A DNA stretch of 64,000 nt from contig QANT01008464.1 of the NCBI GenBank assembly GCA_003254885.1, forward strand, positions 1-64,000, read 5' to 3'. The notes beneath the pieces were generated by a model, which saw only the letters and a program-made list of their open reading frames with translations, was not told the DNA's origin and searched no databases. Source of the DNA: Purshia tridentata (Eukaryota > Streptophyta > Magnoliopsida > Rosales > Rosaceae). Every line of letters starts with the position of its first letter. Position 1 is the first letter of the stretch. Of this stretch, positions 43,906 through 55,541 are shown in pieces. A program made the position numbers and the translations under genes.

Positions 43906-46361
43906 TTTGGGGGAAAAATCCCATATTGAAACCCTAGGTTTGTTGCCCCTTTTCTTCACTTTGAGGAAAATAATTGTTTCTTTGTTTGTTTTGAGAGGTC
44001 GTGGTGGCAATTTGTACTTCTTTGTTTGAAATCTTGATATCAATTTCTTGTTTTTATAGTGAGTTTGTCACTGATACTCATGAGTTTAGTGTAATTGAAT
44101 AGCTTTTTTTGCTTGTGAATTTAGCATTAGTTCTTCAATTTGAATGAGGAATGAGGATGGCTATGGCTTTGACTTCACTTCATCAAAGTATCTTTGTTTT
44201 GTTTATGACTTCTCTGTTCATACCTTTTGCTTGTGAAACATCTGAGGTTGATTGATTAAACATTTCTATATTTGTTTTACCTTTCAAATGTAAATGCACT
44301 CTGAGCCTAGGCAGATTTTTGGTTGTTTTTTTTTTGTTACTGTTTCTTTATGTCATATTGAATATGGTTGAGTACTTTTGAGTCCTGATTGAGTTAGTGA
44401 CCAAGTTAGAAAGTAGTTTCCCAAAATGAATTCAGGATTAGCTCTGTTTGGAACTATGGTGTTGGTGATGTGGAATAGGGCTGTTGAGCTGTTTAATGAA
44501 ATGAGAATAGATGGAAACAATGTTTACTCGAGTCCTGATTGATTTAGTGATTAAGTTGGAATGTAGTTTCCCACAATGAATTCAGGATTGGCTCTGACTG
44601 GAACTATGGTGTTGTGATGTTGGATTAGCCTGTTGAGCTACTTAATGGTATAAAAACAGATGGAATCAGTTGGAATTTTGTTACATTGATGCATTAATTA
44701 TAGGTTTGTGTTGAGGAGGAAGGAGGGAATGAGTTCAAAGTTTGGGGAACAATGGAGGAGAATTAATGGGGTTGGTAGTTCTAGCTCTCTACTCTTATAA
44801 TAGTGTCTTGTAACCTCTATTTAAGAAAAAGTTGATTGGATGAAAGATTTGAGCTTTGAATGTGACTGGTTAGGATTTTGTGAGGAGGGCACCATTGAGG
44901 ATACAAAGAGATTTATCATCAGCAGGTTGGGGAATGAGGAATTCCAGGTCTTCTTGTCCATTACCATTTCATCCATGGATTTTGGTAAGTCCGACCTCTA
45001 TTAAGAATGTCAGTTGAAATTGTACACATAGTACCTAATGGAATCTCTCCCGATTATTTAGGAGGAACTTGTTGCTTCTGCCTTGAGTTAGGGAACAAGA
45101 TGGGTCGAGTCTTAGAGAGCAAGAATATGTCCTTTGCTTCTGCCTGAACTAGACGCCAAGGGCGGCGATGGCTCTTTGTTGAGATTGAGAATAAGACTTG
45201 AAAGCTTAACTTTTTTGTTGTTACCCAAATGAATGAAATTATGTGAGGTCCCGACTTTGTGACCGCAAAAGTAATTATGAGTATACGGACACCGCCACCG
45301 GCACTTACAAGTCCACCACACGCTCTTTTCTCTGTTGTCAGTCAAACGTTCAAGCGACGTGTGCGATCTTATCTTATCATATTTCTCATGAAGCTTAGTG
45401 GTCCTGAATCCGTATGAATACAAAAGTAGGTGTCCTTTTCAACCAACATTATATATATTATTCTAATCTTAAATCATATACCTGTCATTAGATTATTGTC
45501 ACAAAAGAAATAGCATTGCTACACGTTCCAAATGTGACATAAAAATGTTTCATATACTGATATTTGTGTAATTTATGAGTCTCATCTTTTTTTTTTTCCG
45601 GGATGAATCTTATTTATTTGAAACAAGTACATACAGTGTATCACTTATGGAGCTCACTCGGGCATTGTAGTTCGAATGAAGCTATTTCTTTTTAAAATTT
45701 TCATTCAAAAATTATCTTTGTAAAAGTTAAATCAATTAAAAACGTTTAATCATGTGATTAAATGTTTATCATAATTATTGTGTTTGTTTATTTATTTCAT
45801 TATAATTAAATCTTTAAAGTTTTAAAATTTTTTACATAAGTAATCTTGAAATAAAAGTTAAAAAGAAAAAGTTGGTTTTGATTATCACTAAGAAAGTAAG
45901 ATTCCCACAAGTAATGCTTGATGACTCAAATAAAGTATACTTAAGCTTAGATATTTACACGATGGAATTTTTTTGGGTTAAAATTTATTTTAGTCATGTT
46001 TGGTCTAGATAGTTTTAAAATTTTATATTTAATCTTTGCCTTTTTTTTTTTATAATATGAGGACAATTAACAAAATCAAAATCAAAATTTTTGTTTAAAA
46101 TTCAAATTGAATGTTATATACCTAATTTTGTTATTTTTTTAATAAAACTTGCGAGTTAATTAGTTTTAATTTGAGAAAAAATTTCATTTAGTTATAAAAT
46201 GTCATTAAAACGCAAACTATATAAAAAGCAAGATCCAAATGTGAAATTTTAAAATTATATAAAACAAATTTGTTTTTGAAATAAAATACAAAGGCCAAAA
46301 CTGTTTTTTTCTCAATTTTTTTTGTTGGTCTCCGATAAAATCCCAATTCCCAATTGGCCAA
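43906..46361. other. AT-rich spacer
   Basis: This is the uL11m 3' region and intergenic DNA. Apart from the duplication at 44380-44670, no gene or element is recognised. A minus-strand frame at 45112-45423 is Ser/Leu-rich without family resemblance. Confidence 0.55.
44380..44670. repeat. Tandem duplication, two units of about 150 bp
   Basis: GAGTCCTGATTGA begins both units (44380 and 44530), followed in each by TAGTTTCCCA, AATGAATTCAGGATT, GGAACTATGGTGTTG and CTGTTGAGCT. Identity is about 88%. It lies downstream of the uL11m gene and has no conserved frame. Confidence 0.85.
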
Positions 46362-46565
46362 ATGGCTTTCGTGGACCTTTCAGTGCCTTGCTCAAATAGA
46401 ATTATACCAGCTTCCACTTCTTTCCCAATTTATCATCTTCCCCAAACCTTCTATCTAACAATTCTCTCAATCCCACCCAACCCCTCAGCTCTCTCTACTT
46501 TCAGATTGAAACCCAAAGCCCCAACAGCTCCGATCAAGATTGGTAATTCGAGACTGGTCATCTAG
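46362..46565 (+). CDS. Upstream ORF before the AVT3-type transporter
   Basis: A 67-codon frame begins MAFVDLSVPCSN and ends 15 bp before the ATG of the transporter at 46581. The leader is C-rich and looks transcribed. The peptide has no recognised family. It might tune translation of the transporter, but conservation is unknown and it may be incidental. Confidence 0.35.
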   Translation: MAFVDLSVPCSNRIIPASTSFPIYHLPQTFYLTILSIPPNPSALSTFRLKPKAPTAPIKIGNSRLVI

Positions 46566-46580
46566 AGGTCCAACAAAGCC

Positions 46581-47849
46581 ATGGTGTTCGACAAAGAAGC
46601 AAGCTCATCCTCACAATCACTCCCTCCTTTTCCTCGAGAAGACACTCCGCTTATCGGCAAACCCCGCAAGCTCTCCTCCCAATCCAAGACCTTAGCCAAC
46701 GTCTTCATCGCCATAGTGGGTTCTGGCGTGCTGGGCCTTCCCTACACTTTCAAGAAGACCGGGTGGGTCTTCGGCTCTCTCATGCTCTTCTCTGTGGCCC
46801 TCCTCACCTACCACTGTATGATGCTTCTGGTCCACACTCGCCGCAAGCTCGATTCCCTCTTCGGAATCTGCAAGATCGAATCCTTCGGCGACTTGGGCTT
46901 CGCCGTCTGTGGCCCAGTTGGTCGAGTCTCAGTCGACATCATGATCGTGCTTGCTCAAGCTGGGTTCTGCGTCAGCTATCTTATTTTCATATCAAACACT
47001 ATGGCCTATGTTTTCAACTACTCTGGACCAGATCGAATTCTGGGTCTTACCCCAAAAAGCTTGTACCTTTGGGGTTGTGTTCCATTTCAGTTGGGGTTGA
47101 ATTCGATTCCCACTCTGACCCATTTGGCCCCTCTGAGCATTTTCGCTGATGTTGTTGATATTGGAGCTATGGGGGTCGTGATGGTGGAGGACCTTGTGAT
47201 TTTTCTGCAAAATAGGCCGGCTTTGCAGGCTTTTGGAGGCTTATCCGTTTTCTTATACGGTCTTGGTGTGGCTGTTTATGCTTTTGAAGGGGTTGGAATG
47301 ATATTACCATTGGAATCAGAGGCTAAAAACAAAGACAAATTTGGTAAAATCTTGGCCTTTGGTATGGCCTTCATTGCTCTGTTGTATGCTGGATTTGGAG
47401 TTCTAGGTTACTTTGCGTTCGGTGAAGACACCAAAGACATAATCACCACTAACTTCGGACTAGGTATTGTGAGCACTCTGGTGCAGATGGGTCTCTGCAT
47501 AAACCTGTTTTTCACTCTGCCACTGATGATGAACCCTGTTTTTGAGGTGGTGGAGAGGCGGTTCTGGGGCTCCAGGTACTGCTTGTGGCTGAGATGGGTA
47601 ATGGTGTTTGGGATCAGCTTGGTGGCTCTTTCAGTGCCTAATTTTGCAGACTTTATTTCTCTGGTGGGGAGTAGTGTGTGTGTTGTTTTGGGGTTTGTGT
47701 TGCCTGCTTTGTTCCATATGATGGTGTTCAAGGAAGAACTGGGTTGGCTTGGGATTCTCTTGGATGGGACTATTGTGATTCTGGGGATCATTATTGGAGT
47801 CTCTGGAACATGGTCATCATTCATGTCGATGGTTGCACCCAAAGCGTGA
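46581..47849 (+). CDS. Vacuolar amino acid transporter, AVT3 type
   Basis: A single exon encodes 422 residues. It is an Aa_trans (APC superfamily) transporter with about 11 helices. A short cytosolic N terminus (REDTPLIGKPRKLSSQ) is followed by TLANVFIAIVGSGVLGLPYTFKKTGW, the AVT3 hallmark unwound first helix, here given by its ends T38 and W63. Later segments are GLGVAVYAFEGVGMILPLE, FGMAFIALLYAGFGVLGY and NFADFISLVGSSVCVVLGF. Arabidopsis AVT3 proteins sit in the tonoplast and export neutral amino acids such as Ala and Pro from the vacuole. The intronless structure is usual for this clade. The letter (A, B or C) cannot be set by eye. Confidence 0.93.
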   Translation: MVFDKEASSSSQSLPPFPREDTPLIGKPRKLSSQSKTLANVFIAIVGSGVLGLPYTFKKTGWVFGSLMLFSVALLTYHCMMLLVHTRRKLDSLFGICKIESFGDLGFAVCGPVGRVSVDIMIVLAQAGFCVSYLIFISNTMAYVFNYSGPDRILGLTPKSLYLWGCVPFQLGLNSIPTLTHLAPLSIFADVVDIGAMGVVMVEDLVIFLQNRPALQAFGGLSVFLYGLGVAVYAFEGVGMILPLESEAKNKDKFGKILAFGMAFIALLYAGFGVLGYFAFGEDTKDIITTNFGLGIVSTLVQMGLCINLFFTLPLMMNPVFEVVERRFWGSRYCLWLRWVMVFGISLVALSVPNFADFISLVGSSVCVVLGFVLPALFHMMVFKEELGWLGILLDGTIVILGIIIGVSGTWSSFMSMVAPKA

Positions 47850-49461
47850 TTGATTAAGCAGAATTCACCTTCTCCTATCAGTTAATCAAGTAATTTTTGA
47901 TTGCAGTCTCTTATTGTATTCTACCACTGAATCACTTCTTTGTTTATTAGTATTCTACCGACTGTAAGGCCTACATTCAGTTCACGTGTGAGATAATAGA
48001 GCATTTCCAGCTTTGTGTTGTTGAGTTTCATGAGTTGGTATGATTTTTCACTCTTGCAACTTTGATTGTCAATTTGTGCACCAAAGTTTTACTACAAATG
48101 TCAATGTCTCTTTCAACTCTAATAATTAGAGTTTGGTTTGGAGGTACGCAACTTTTGACACCTACGCACATGTCTTATTGAGGTTTATTAGTTCAAATAC
48201 GAATAACCATGTGAGGCTGCGATTAAATATCTAGCCCATCAAGTAGACAAGTACGACACAAACATGAAACTAGTCGAACCCATAAGCCCATCAAGTACAA
48301 TACCAACATGAGACGGGTCGAGTCCACGAGCACGAAACGAGTTTGTGCCCGTTTAATAATCTGATTAAATCGGCCATTGCTTAAGCCCAATAGGTTGGCT
48401 GTTAAAATCATTAGCTTATTATATTAATTAATTAATTAGTAGTATTTTAATTTTTAGTTTTGGTTTCTTTTTCTTTTGCTTTTCAATCTCTTTCATTTCG
48501 AGTGTCATTCATTTCTAAAATAACAAAACATAGTTGAGAAACTTATATCTATCACAACACACACAAAAATTAGGTCTAATTTAAATAGACTATACCAACA
48601 TGTCACGATCCACTAAATGTGTCCACAAAGTTGTTATTTATAAGTTTATATTATTTATTTTCTAGGCCCATGAAGCAAACGAGCAATGATTTGTAACCCC
48701 CAAGTATTTCATGGTTTATACTTTATTAGACAAATGCCATAAAGAATTAAGTAGATTAGAGGGCAGGTGGCTACCACCCCATCAACCATCAACCCCTCCA
48801 TTTCGAAAAGAAATTGATCACCTCACCCCCACCTAATGAGTACAACCCCCCAAAGTCCCAAAAGCCATGGCCACCTCAAAAATTCATCTTCTTTGGTAAT
48901 TTCCAAATTCCAAACAAACCCCAAATCCCAAATTTGCAAGTTTTATTTATCAAAAGGGCCAAAATGAGGAGAAAGAAAGCATTTTCCTCGGAAAGACCCA
49001 CCACTTGCAGGACAAGGGAAAAGGCCAGCAATAGCAAGCAACTAAGAAAGCGAAAAGAACAGAGAAAAAAGTGGAGAGACTTGGAAAGCAGAGAGAGGCT
49101 TAAGGCTTTGTGTTGAAGGCCACACAATCCCCCAATTTAACTCTGAGAGAGACAGAGAGGAAGAAGAGAAAAGAGAAAGACAGAGAAAGGAAGAGTGAGT
49201 GAGTCTCCTTTCTCATTAGCTCCCCATAGACTCTCATCAATTCAAATCCATTCCCATCCAATCCATTTTCATCAAAACTTCATAAAAAAGGAAACTTCTC
49301 AAAATACCCAACAAGTGTTTCTGTTTCTTTTTACAGAACAGCTTCAAATCATTGGTCTTTAATCGAACAAACGAAAAGGGCTTTCATTTCTCATTGTCCG
49401 ATTCGTTTTTCGAGAAACCCAATTGAACCAGATCGGATTCGGACCCGTTTCGATCATCAAC
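47850..49461. other. Spacer and SRPK leader
   Basis: It begins with the 3' region of the transporter. From about 48195 to 48680 there are words such as GCCCATCAAGTA, GACGGGTCGAGTCCACGAG and AACGAGTTTGTGCCCGTTTA. They resemble a common dispersed plant repeat built on ACGACACGAA/GGGTCGTG words, but this copy is decayed with no clear ends. From about 49130 to 49461 the purine- then C-rich sequence is probably the leader of the kinase gene. Confidence 0.4.
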
Positions 49462-51940
49462 ATGTCGGGCTCGTCGACATCAGGCTCAGAGGAAGACGAT
49501 GAGGGCATCGACTCCTACAGGAAAGGAGGCTACCACGCCGTCCGAATCGGCGATCAGTTTGCCGGCGGCCGCTACGTCGCCCAGAGGAAGCTCGGTTGGG
49601 GTCAGTTCTCCACCGTCTGGCTCGCATACGACACCACCAACTCTGTACGACACGCGTTCTCTCTTCCATTTCATTCCCTCCCTCCCTCACTTTTTTTTTG
49701 TCTTTATATGTGAATCTCAGAATCTCTTTATACTTATTGGTATGGAATCTTTACTGGGTCTTATTTAAATCGCTGGAATTTGTTGGTTTCCTTCATAATT
49801 GCATTTAGGATCTTTCTGTTGTAGATTTTGATACTTAATTGTCCAAAAGATCTTCCTTAGTCTTTTCGAATTTCCGTTTCTCCATGCCTTTTGAATTAGT
49901 AATTAATGAAATTTTCTATTTTTAATTGTTGTTTTTCTTTATTTGCCAACCGTTTGTATGTTATTTTTGTCCCTCTTTCATGTTGGATTATGTTCTTGCA
50001 ATGTTGAAATGATATTTATATTAACAAAACATTATCTTCATATGTTCAATTTTATATGCAATAATGCTGAATGCACCATTCTTATATGTTTTTGTATTAC
50101 ACTTTTGAATTATCTCAGTTATTCCTGATTAGCCTTCTGGATGTGCGCCTAGCAACCCACTATATGATCACTCACTTAGTTCTTTCAAGGTGCAAGCAAT
50201 CGCCCAAAATTGCCATGTTGGCATGCAATTTAAAATGATAAAATCTGTTTTCTGGCATTGCCATCATTTGACTACTTGGGAAGAATTTATTTGAAACTCC
50301 GTGATGATTCTATACTTGCATTTTTGGCTCATATTTTTCTCCATGCATCCACATGAAGTAAATATTTCATAGGAAGAATAATATCTTTTACTTCAATTAG
50401 CTAATTCTTGCATCATCCTACATCCGTTTGTTTCAGACCTACGTTGCTCTTAAGATTCAGAAAAGTGCAGCACAATTTTCTCAAGCTGCTCTTCATGAGA
50501 TTCAGATTCTTTCTACTATTGCGGATGGTGACCCCCCAAATGCCAAGTGTGTTGTGCGACTGATCGACCATTTTAAGCACACAGGCCCAAATGGGCAGCA
50601 TCTATGCATGGTCCTTGAGTTTCTTGGTGATAGCTTACTCCGGCTGATCAAGTATAACCGGTACAAAGGCCTTAAATTGGATAATGTTAGGGAGATCTGC
50701 AAATGCATTTTGATAGGTCTGGATTATTTGCATAGAGAACTTGGTATAATCCACACTGACCTAAAACCAGAAAACATTCTTCTCTTTAATACCATTGATC
50801 CTAGCAAAGACCCAATTAGGTCTGGCCTCACTCCAATTCTTGAAAAACCCGAAGGGAACCAGAATGGGGGAGCGACCATGACTCTCATTGAGAAAAAGTT
50901 GAAAAGGAGGGCTAGGAGGGCAGTTGCCAAGATTTCCGGAAGAAGAGATTCTATGGGAGTTGAAGCTCCCAAGCCTGAGAGAAACCTGGATGGTATTGAT
51001 GTAAGGTGCAAGGTTGTTGATTTTGGAAATGCATGTTGGGCTGACAAGCAGATCACAGAAGAGATTCAAACGAGGCAGTATAGAGCTCCTGAAGTTATAC
51101 TGCGGTCTGGTTATTCCTACCCAGTTGATATGTGGTCATTTGCTTGCACTGCCTTCGAGCTTGCAACTGGTGACATGTTGTTTGCTCCAAAGATGGGACA
51201 AGGCTTTAGTGAGGATGAGGTAAAGATGATTTCACTTTTAGCACCATTTTGATTAATTTTATTACAATGTGGCTAGGTGTTTTATAGCACGCCTACTTTA
51301 TTTGTAGCAACTAAAGTTACAGATATATTATTTTTTTTTTAATTTTGACAATAAAACCCATGTTAATCAATATTGGTTCTCATTTTGTCAATTTTTTTTT
51401 ATTTGGCCATGTTATGTGGAGAATTTTCTATTTCTCAGCCTTGTCTTACTGCTTTTAAATTGAGATACCCTTTGGTTTGATTTCAGGATCACCTGGCTTT
51501 GATGATGGAACTCCTTGGAAAGATGCCCCGAAAGGTGAAATGTTAATCCTTCATTGCACTCCCATAGTTCTCCAATAACTTTGTCTGATTCCATTTTTCT
51601 CTTATGCTTGGGTTTGCAGATAGCCATTGGAGGAGCTTGTTCCAAGGATTTCTTTGACAGACATGGTGATCTAAAGAGAATCCGGAGGCTGAAGTTTTGG
51701 CCACTTGATAAATTACTGATTGATAGATACAAATTTTCTGAGACCGACGCTCGGGAGTTTGCAGAGTTCCTTTGTCCCATTTTCGATTTTGCACCGGAGA
51801 AGCGACCAACTGCTCAGCAGTGCCTGCAACACCCATGGCTCAGTGGCAGTTCTTCGAATCAGAGTGAGATGAAAAACAGTCCTAGTATGGAAAAGGTGAA
51901 TGTTGGGATGAGCAACCTTCAGATTAGGGTTGGCAAGTGA
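49462..51940 (+). CDS. SR-protein kinase (SRPK)
   Basis: Exons 49462-49644, 50437-51219, 51487-51534 and 51620-51940 total 1335 nt, or 444 residues, in frame. It phosphorylates Arg/Ser domains of splicing factors in cytoplasm and nucleus. Visible features are YHAVRIGDQFAGGRYVAQRKLGWGQFS-type N lobe (about 24-50), lysine in YVALKIQK (about 67), HTDLKPEN in place of HRDLKPEN (about 166, typical of SRPKs), a basic spacer insert (KKLKRRARRAVAKI), VDFGNACW (about 254), TRQYRAPEV and the C-lobe ending LQHPWLSG. The SRPK spacer is short here, as in plants. The frame extends upstream only with a non-ATG codon, so MSGSSTSGSEED is taken as the start. It is close to the Arabidopsis SRPK3/4/5 group. Confidence 0.94.
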
Positions 51941-54401
51941 AGAAAGGAATGAAGACGATGTTGGCATGGCAGACCCTACCCCACTGTTTTAACGCATCCT
52001 CCACTCCACCAACTGTTGATTGGAATTAATTTTGTTTGTTACTCTGCTAATAAGATTTATTTTTTGATTAACATAACTATAAGAGATGTAAATTAGTAAT
52101 GATTTTTGTGAGAAAAATGACGTCAGAATTCAGATAGAGAATTTGACTGTCATTATGGATGATGCCCTGGTGGCTAGTAAACTAGCTAATCAGAACACTA
52201 CACAACACATCTATGTTTTTTCCACATTATTATACTGATGATGATGATTGATCACTTTCTTTCTTGAGTTGGTTTCTTTTCTTCTTTCTTGCCTCTCATG
52301 ATATTTTTTTTCCACATTTTTATGTGATGGTGGCTTTGAATCTCGAGAAAAACTTGCATGTGATGATGTGAGGATGTTTATATTATTCCTCTAATAATAA
52401 ATAGTCATCTTACTACACGTGTTGCCATTTTGTGTGTGAGAGAAAGTGTATACACTTGTTTAATATATTATATGTAAACCCACATGATGGAACACACTTT
52501 TTAACTCTAAAGTCAAGAAAATGTTTGTTTTTATTACATAAGAGCAGAAATATTTGAATCTAAATATGTAGAGATAATTTTTATTCTCGACTAATTAAAT
52601 TAATTTCAATTTACGTAATAAGAATTTTTTTTAAATGGAGAGTGGAACCCCTTCCAAAAATGGCTTCTTACACTCCTCTAATATATTTTCACATATGAAG
52701 AGTGTATAAGATCAAATATGAACACATAAAATATATGTGAAGATAGGAACGTTTCATAATTTCTGTTTGGCCTACATGCGACACAAGTAGGAACTGTGTC
52801 CCACATATCGGTCCTAGACATTAATAATCAATTGACAAGTGTAATGCCTTTTAAATTTTAATTTCCATCTGAAAAGTATGTTCTACTTCTTCATGCTTAA
52901 CCAACTGATCATGCAAATGTGGTCACCGCCCTAATGGAAGTGGACCACTTCGAACCACTATTTGGGATTTGGGCGGAGAACCCATACAATTACAAATCTC
53001 TCACAAATCACTCATCATCCAAATTACATTAGAAAATAACTCCGATATGTGCAAACAAGAATCCAAAATTGAAGTGGGGAACACAGATACCTAAAAAAAT
53101 TCCATACCTTAGTTTGTTGTTAATGCGGGAGTTTGAGGCTTATTAGCAAGATGAACTTTGGGTGTTGAAAGATGTAAACATTTCATTTATTAAGTTTAGT
53201 TTTAAGTTTTAACACACGTTATTTGGCGAACAATTCGGTCCTTAAATTGCTATAGACTTGGTCAAACATCCATAAAATCAATAACCCAAAACATAGATGA
53301 GCAGTAATTCACTTTTCAGCACGTGGTCGGCTAAAAGTTTGTTCCAATTAATATTATTATTTGCCCCTCAAGTCTCAACATTTAAATTCTTAATTTGAAG
53401 CGTCAGGAGTATAAGTATTGGACAGTGATCCAATATGTATGCGACCCAGATTCCAACGGCGGATCAAATTAGTTGTAGCTGCAGAGCCTGCACGTTCCTC
53501 CTGGATCAGTAATGTGGGACTTTTTCTTTTCTTTATTTTTCTTTTCCTTCACAACAATATGAGGAAGAAGATAGGAATCAAACTGCTACATCAAAGCATC
53601 TCCCATATGCATTACGCAAAGATGGAACCATATTGTGAATCTTTAAATAAACAGCTCAATCTTTGAGAGGACTCAACAGCAATTAAGGAAGGACAGTCAT
53701 TGTTAAATTTTATATTGCTGGCAGCATCTCCTAGCACTAGATCTGCTAATCAACACCAGTACCCAACTCATCAGCTCAGAATTGTTACCTTAAAAAAGAC
53801 CCAACTCACCACAAGATGTTTTTAATAAATTCATTGAATACATAGGCTTGGTTCATTAATTTCATGATAGTATAGTAATTAGTAAGCTGAAATACACTTG
53901 TGTCCATGTCATCATTACTGTGTTTTATGACAGATGAAAGAGGTAATAACAGATGGAACCATAATCATACCACAAGAACTTCAAAGCAGGACATTGAATG
54001 CGAGTAAACAAAAATCAGAAAAGGAAAAAGAATGAATTTGCAAAAGAATAAGATTAACAAAGACAATGACATTGTTTGTACATCTATCACCAGCACAAGG
54101 GCAGGAATTATTGCGCAGCATATCAACAAAGACTACCAATTTAATGCATCCCTGTTACCTCAACTGCAAGCTTTGCTGTCAAAAGAGCAACAGGCAAATT
54201 CGGACTGTAAAGCACGGATGCAAGAAACTTAACATCTAAATTTACATGTAGTCAGTTCAAGTTCATTACAAAGCCAAAACAGCAAAAAAGTAAATAAAAT
54301 AAGGCCGTTTCTATAAGAAGACATGAAGAACATCGTGAATCCTACCTCAGCTATCCAATCCTATCTCACGGGCCGCCTGTCACCACAACATCATTTCAAC
54401 A
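51941..54401. other. Spacer between SRPK and an unrecognised gene
   Basis: Both ends are 3' regions of converging genes. The middle (about 52200-53900) is AT-rich with no frame resembling a protein and no clear repeat or terminal inverted repeat. Nothing further is seen. Confidence 0.6.
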
Positions 54402-55541
54402 TTATGATTGTATGACTTTGTTTTGTTTCACACACGCAGGTGCCTTGAACTCCTGGCATTTCCACACCGGTGTAGCCTCAATTGGCAGCATGCTATCAGC
54501 AGAAGACTCCACAGGAAACAAAGGCTTATTTCCAGCAGTAGGATTGCCCATGTTCATGTCAGTCAATGGGGAGCCTCTTGCATCCATTTCTTCTTTGGGA
54601 TTTGTTTGATCCCTGAAGGTGCAAATGCTTAAAGGCAACTTTTTCAGCTTCACTCTTCCCCTCTTTTTACCACTGGTAAACATATCATCCCAACTTTTCT
54701 CCTTTGTCTGACTTGATTCTGCTTCCCCATTATCCATCTCCAATTGACCAGCTTTATCGTATCTACATGCCTTTTCATCTGCTTTGTTTTTGTACAACTC
54801 TTGGATGGTACCTTCAACATTGACCTTACCCGCTACAGCATGTCCATTGCAAGTAGATGCTGGGTTTTGTTCCAATACCATACCCCCATTGGAAACCCTA
54901 ACTTTCTCAGAATTGGCTAAGATTTTAGGTTTCTTGTGTTTATGACCAGAACTTGATGAATTCTTTGAGATTCTCGGGGAGCTATTTATTGCTCTATGCA
55001 ACTTTCGGGCCAACTCTTCATCTTTCTTGCAATTCTCAATTGGTTGGTATTTTTTGTACAAGAGCTGAACTGGCACATGCTTCTTGAGCTTGTTTCTTTT
55101 CAGGTATTTTTCCTTGCAGGCTACCTCTTCCGAAAAAGAGGCAACCAAATCTAAAGCACTCTTGGCTGCAGCCACTGCCTTTGCAGCTATTGCAGCTTTC
55201 TCTTCAGATGCAGCTCTTGCATCCTTTGCAGCCTTAGTCGCAGCAGCAGCAGCTGATTTTGAGACCTCTACCAACTCCTCGGGTGAAAGGTTGGAATTAT
55301 GAGAACTCAATATATTTTTAAGACGGGTGTTAAATTCACTTGAAGAAGGTGATGAAGAAGAAGATGCAGAAGCTGAAGCCGATGCTGTTACTGATGCTGA
55401 AGCTGAAGAAGCAACCAGAGACAGCCATGAAGCACCATCACCATCTGGACTCTGTTTCTTCAATCCCGCAAGCAGACGCTTTCGTGGAGGTAAAAGGACA
55501 TCAGCATCCAAATGATTGACATCACATATGTTAGCCTCCAT
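54402..55541 (-). CDS. Unrecognised conserved-looking Ala- and Lys-rich protein
   Basis: An uninterrupted 379-codon frame begins MEANICDVNHLDADVLLPP. I do not recognise the family. Its parts are a compact N-terminal motif (LLPPRKRLLAGLKKQ, about 18-32), a Ser/Ala run (about 45-75), an Ala/Lys/Glu-rich helix of about 50 residues (SAAAAATKAAKDARAASEEK region) likely to form a coiled coil, basic clusters (RNKLKKHVP, HKHKKPKI), and a C-terminal WDDMFTSGKKRGRVKLKKLPLS motif. There are no membrane segments or signal peptide. The basic clusters suggest a nuclear protein, which is inference. The leader appears to be split by an intron with donor near 56312 and acceptor near 55615. A tiny 10-codon frame (55582-55614) lies just before the start. 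Confidence 0.8.
   Translation of the reverse strand: MEANICDVNHLDADVLLPPRKRLLAGLKKQSPDGDGASWLSLVASSASASVTASASASASSSSSPSSSEFNTRLKNILSSHNSNLSPEELVEVSKSAAAAATKAAKDARAASEEKAAIAAKAVAAAKSALDLVASFSEEVACKEKYLKRNKLKKHVPVQLLYKKYQPIENCKKDEELARKLHRAINSSPRISKNSSSSGHKHKKPKILANSEKVRVSNGGMVLEQNPASTCNGHAVAGKVNVEGTIQELYKNKADEKACRYDKAGQLEMDNGEAESSQTKEKSWDDMFTSGKKRGRVKLKKLPLSICTFRDQTNPKEEMDARGSPLTDMNMGNPTAGNKPLFPVESSADSMLPIEATPVWKCQEFKAPACVKQNKVIQS

Noticed and set aside
45112-45423. Minus-strand 103-codon frame downstream of uL11m
   Set aside because: It is Ser/Leu-rich, lacks any recognisable domain, and has no splice or leader context.
48195-48680. Dispersed repeat with GGGTCGAG/CACGAAACGAG words
   Set aside because: It resembles a common plant repeat, but neither end nor a target duplication could be found, so no element was listed.
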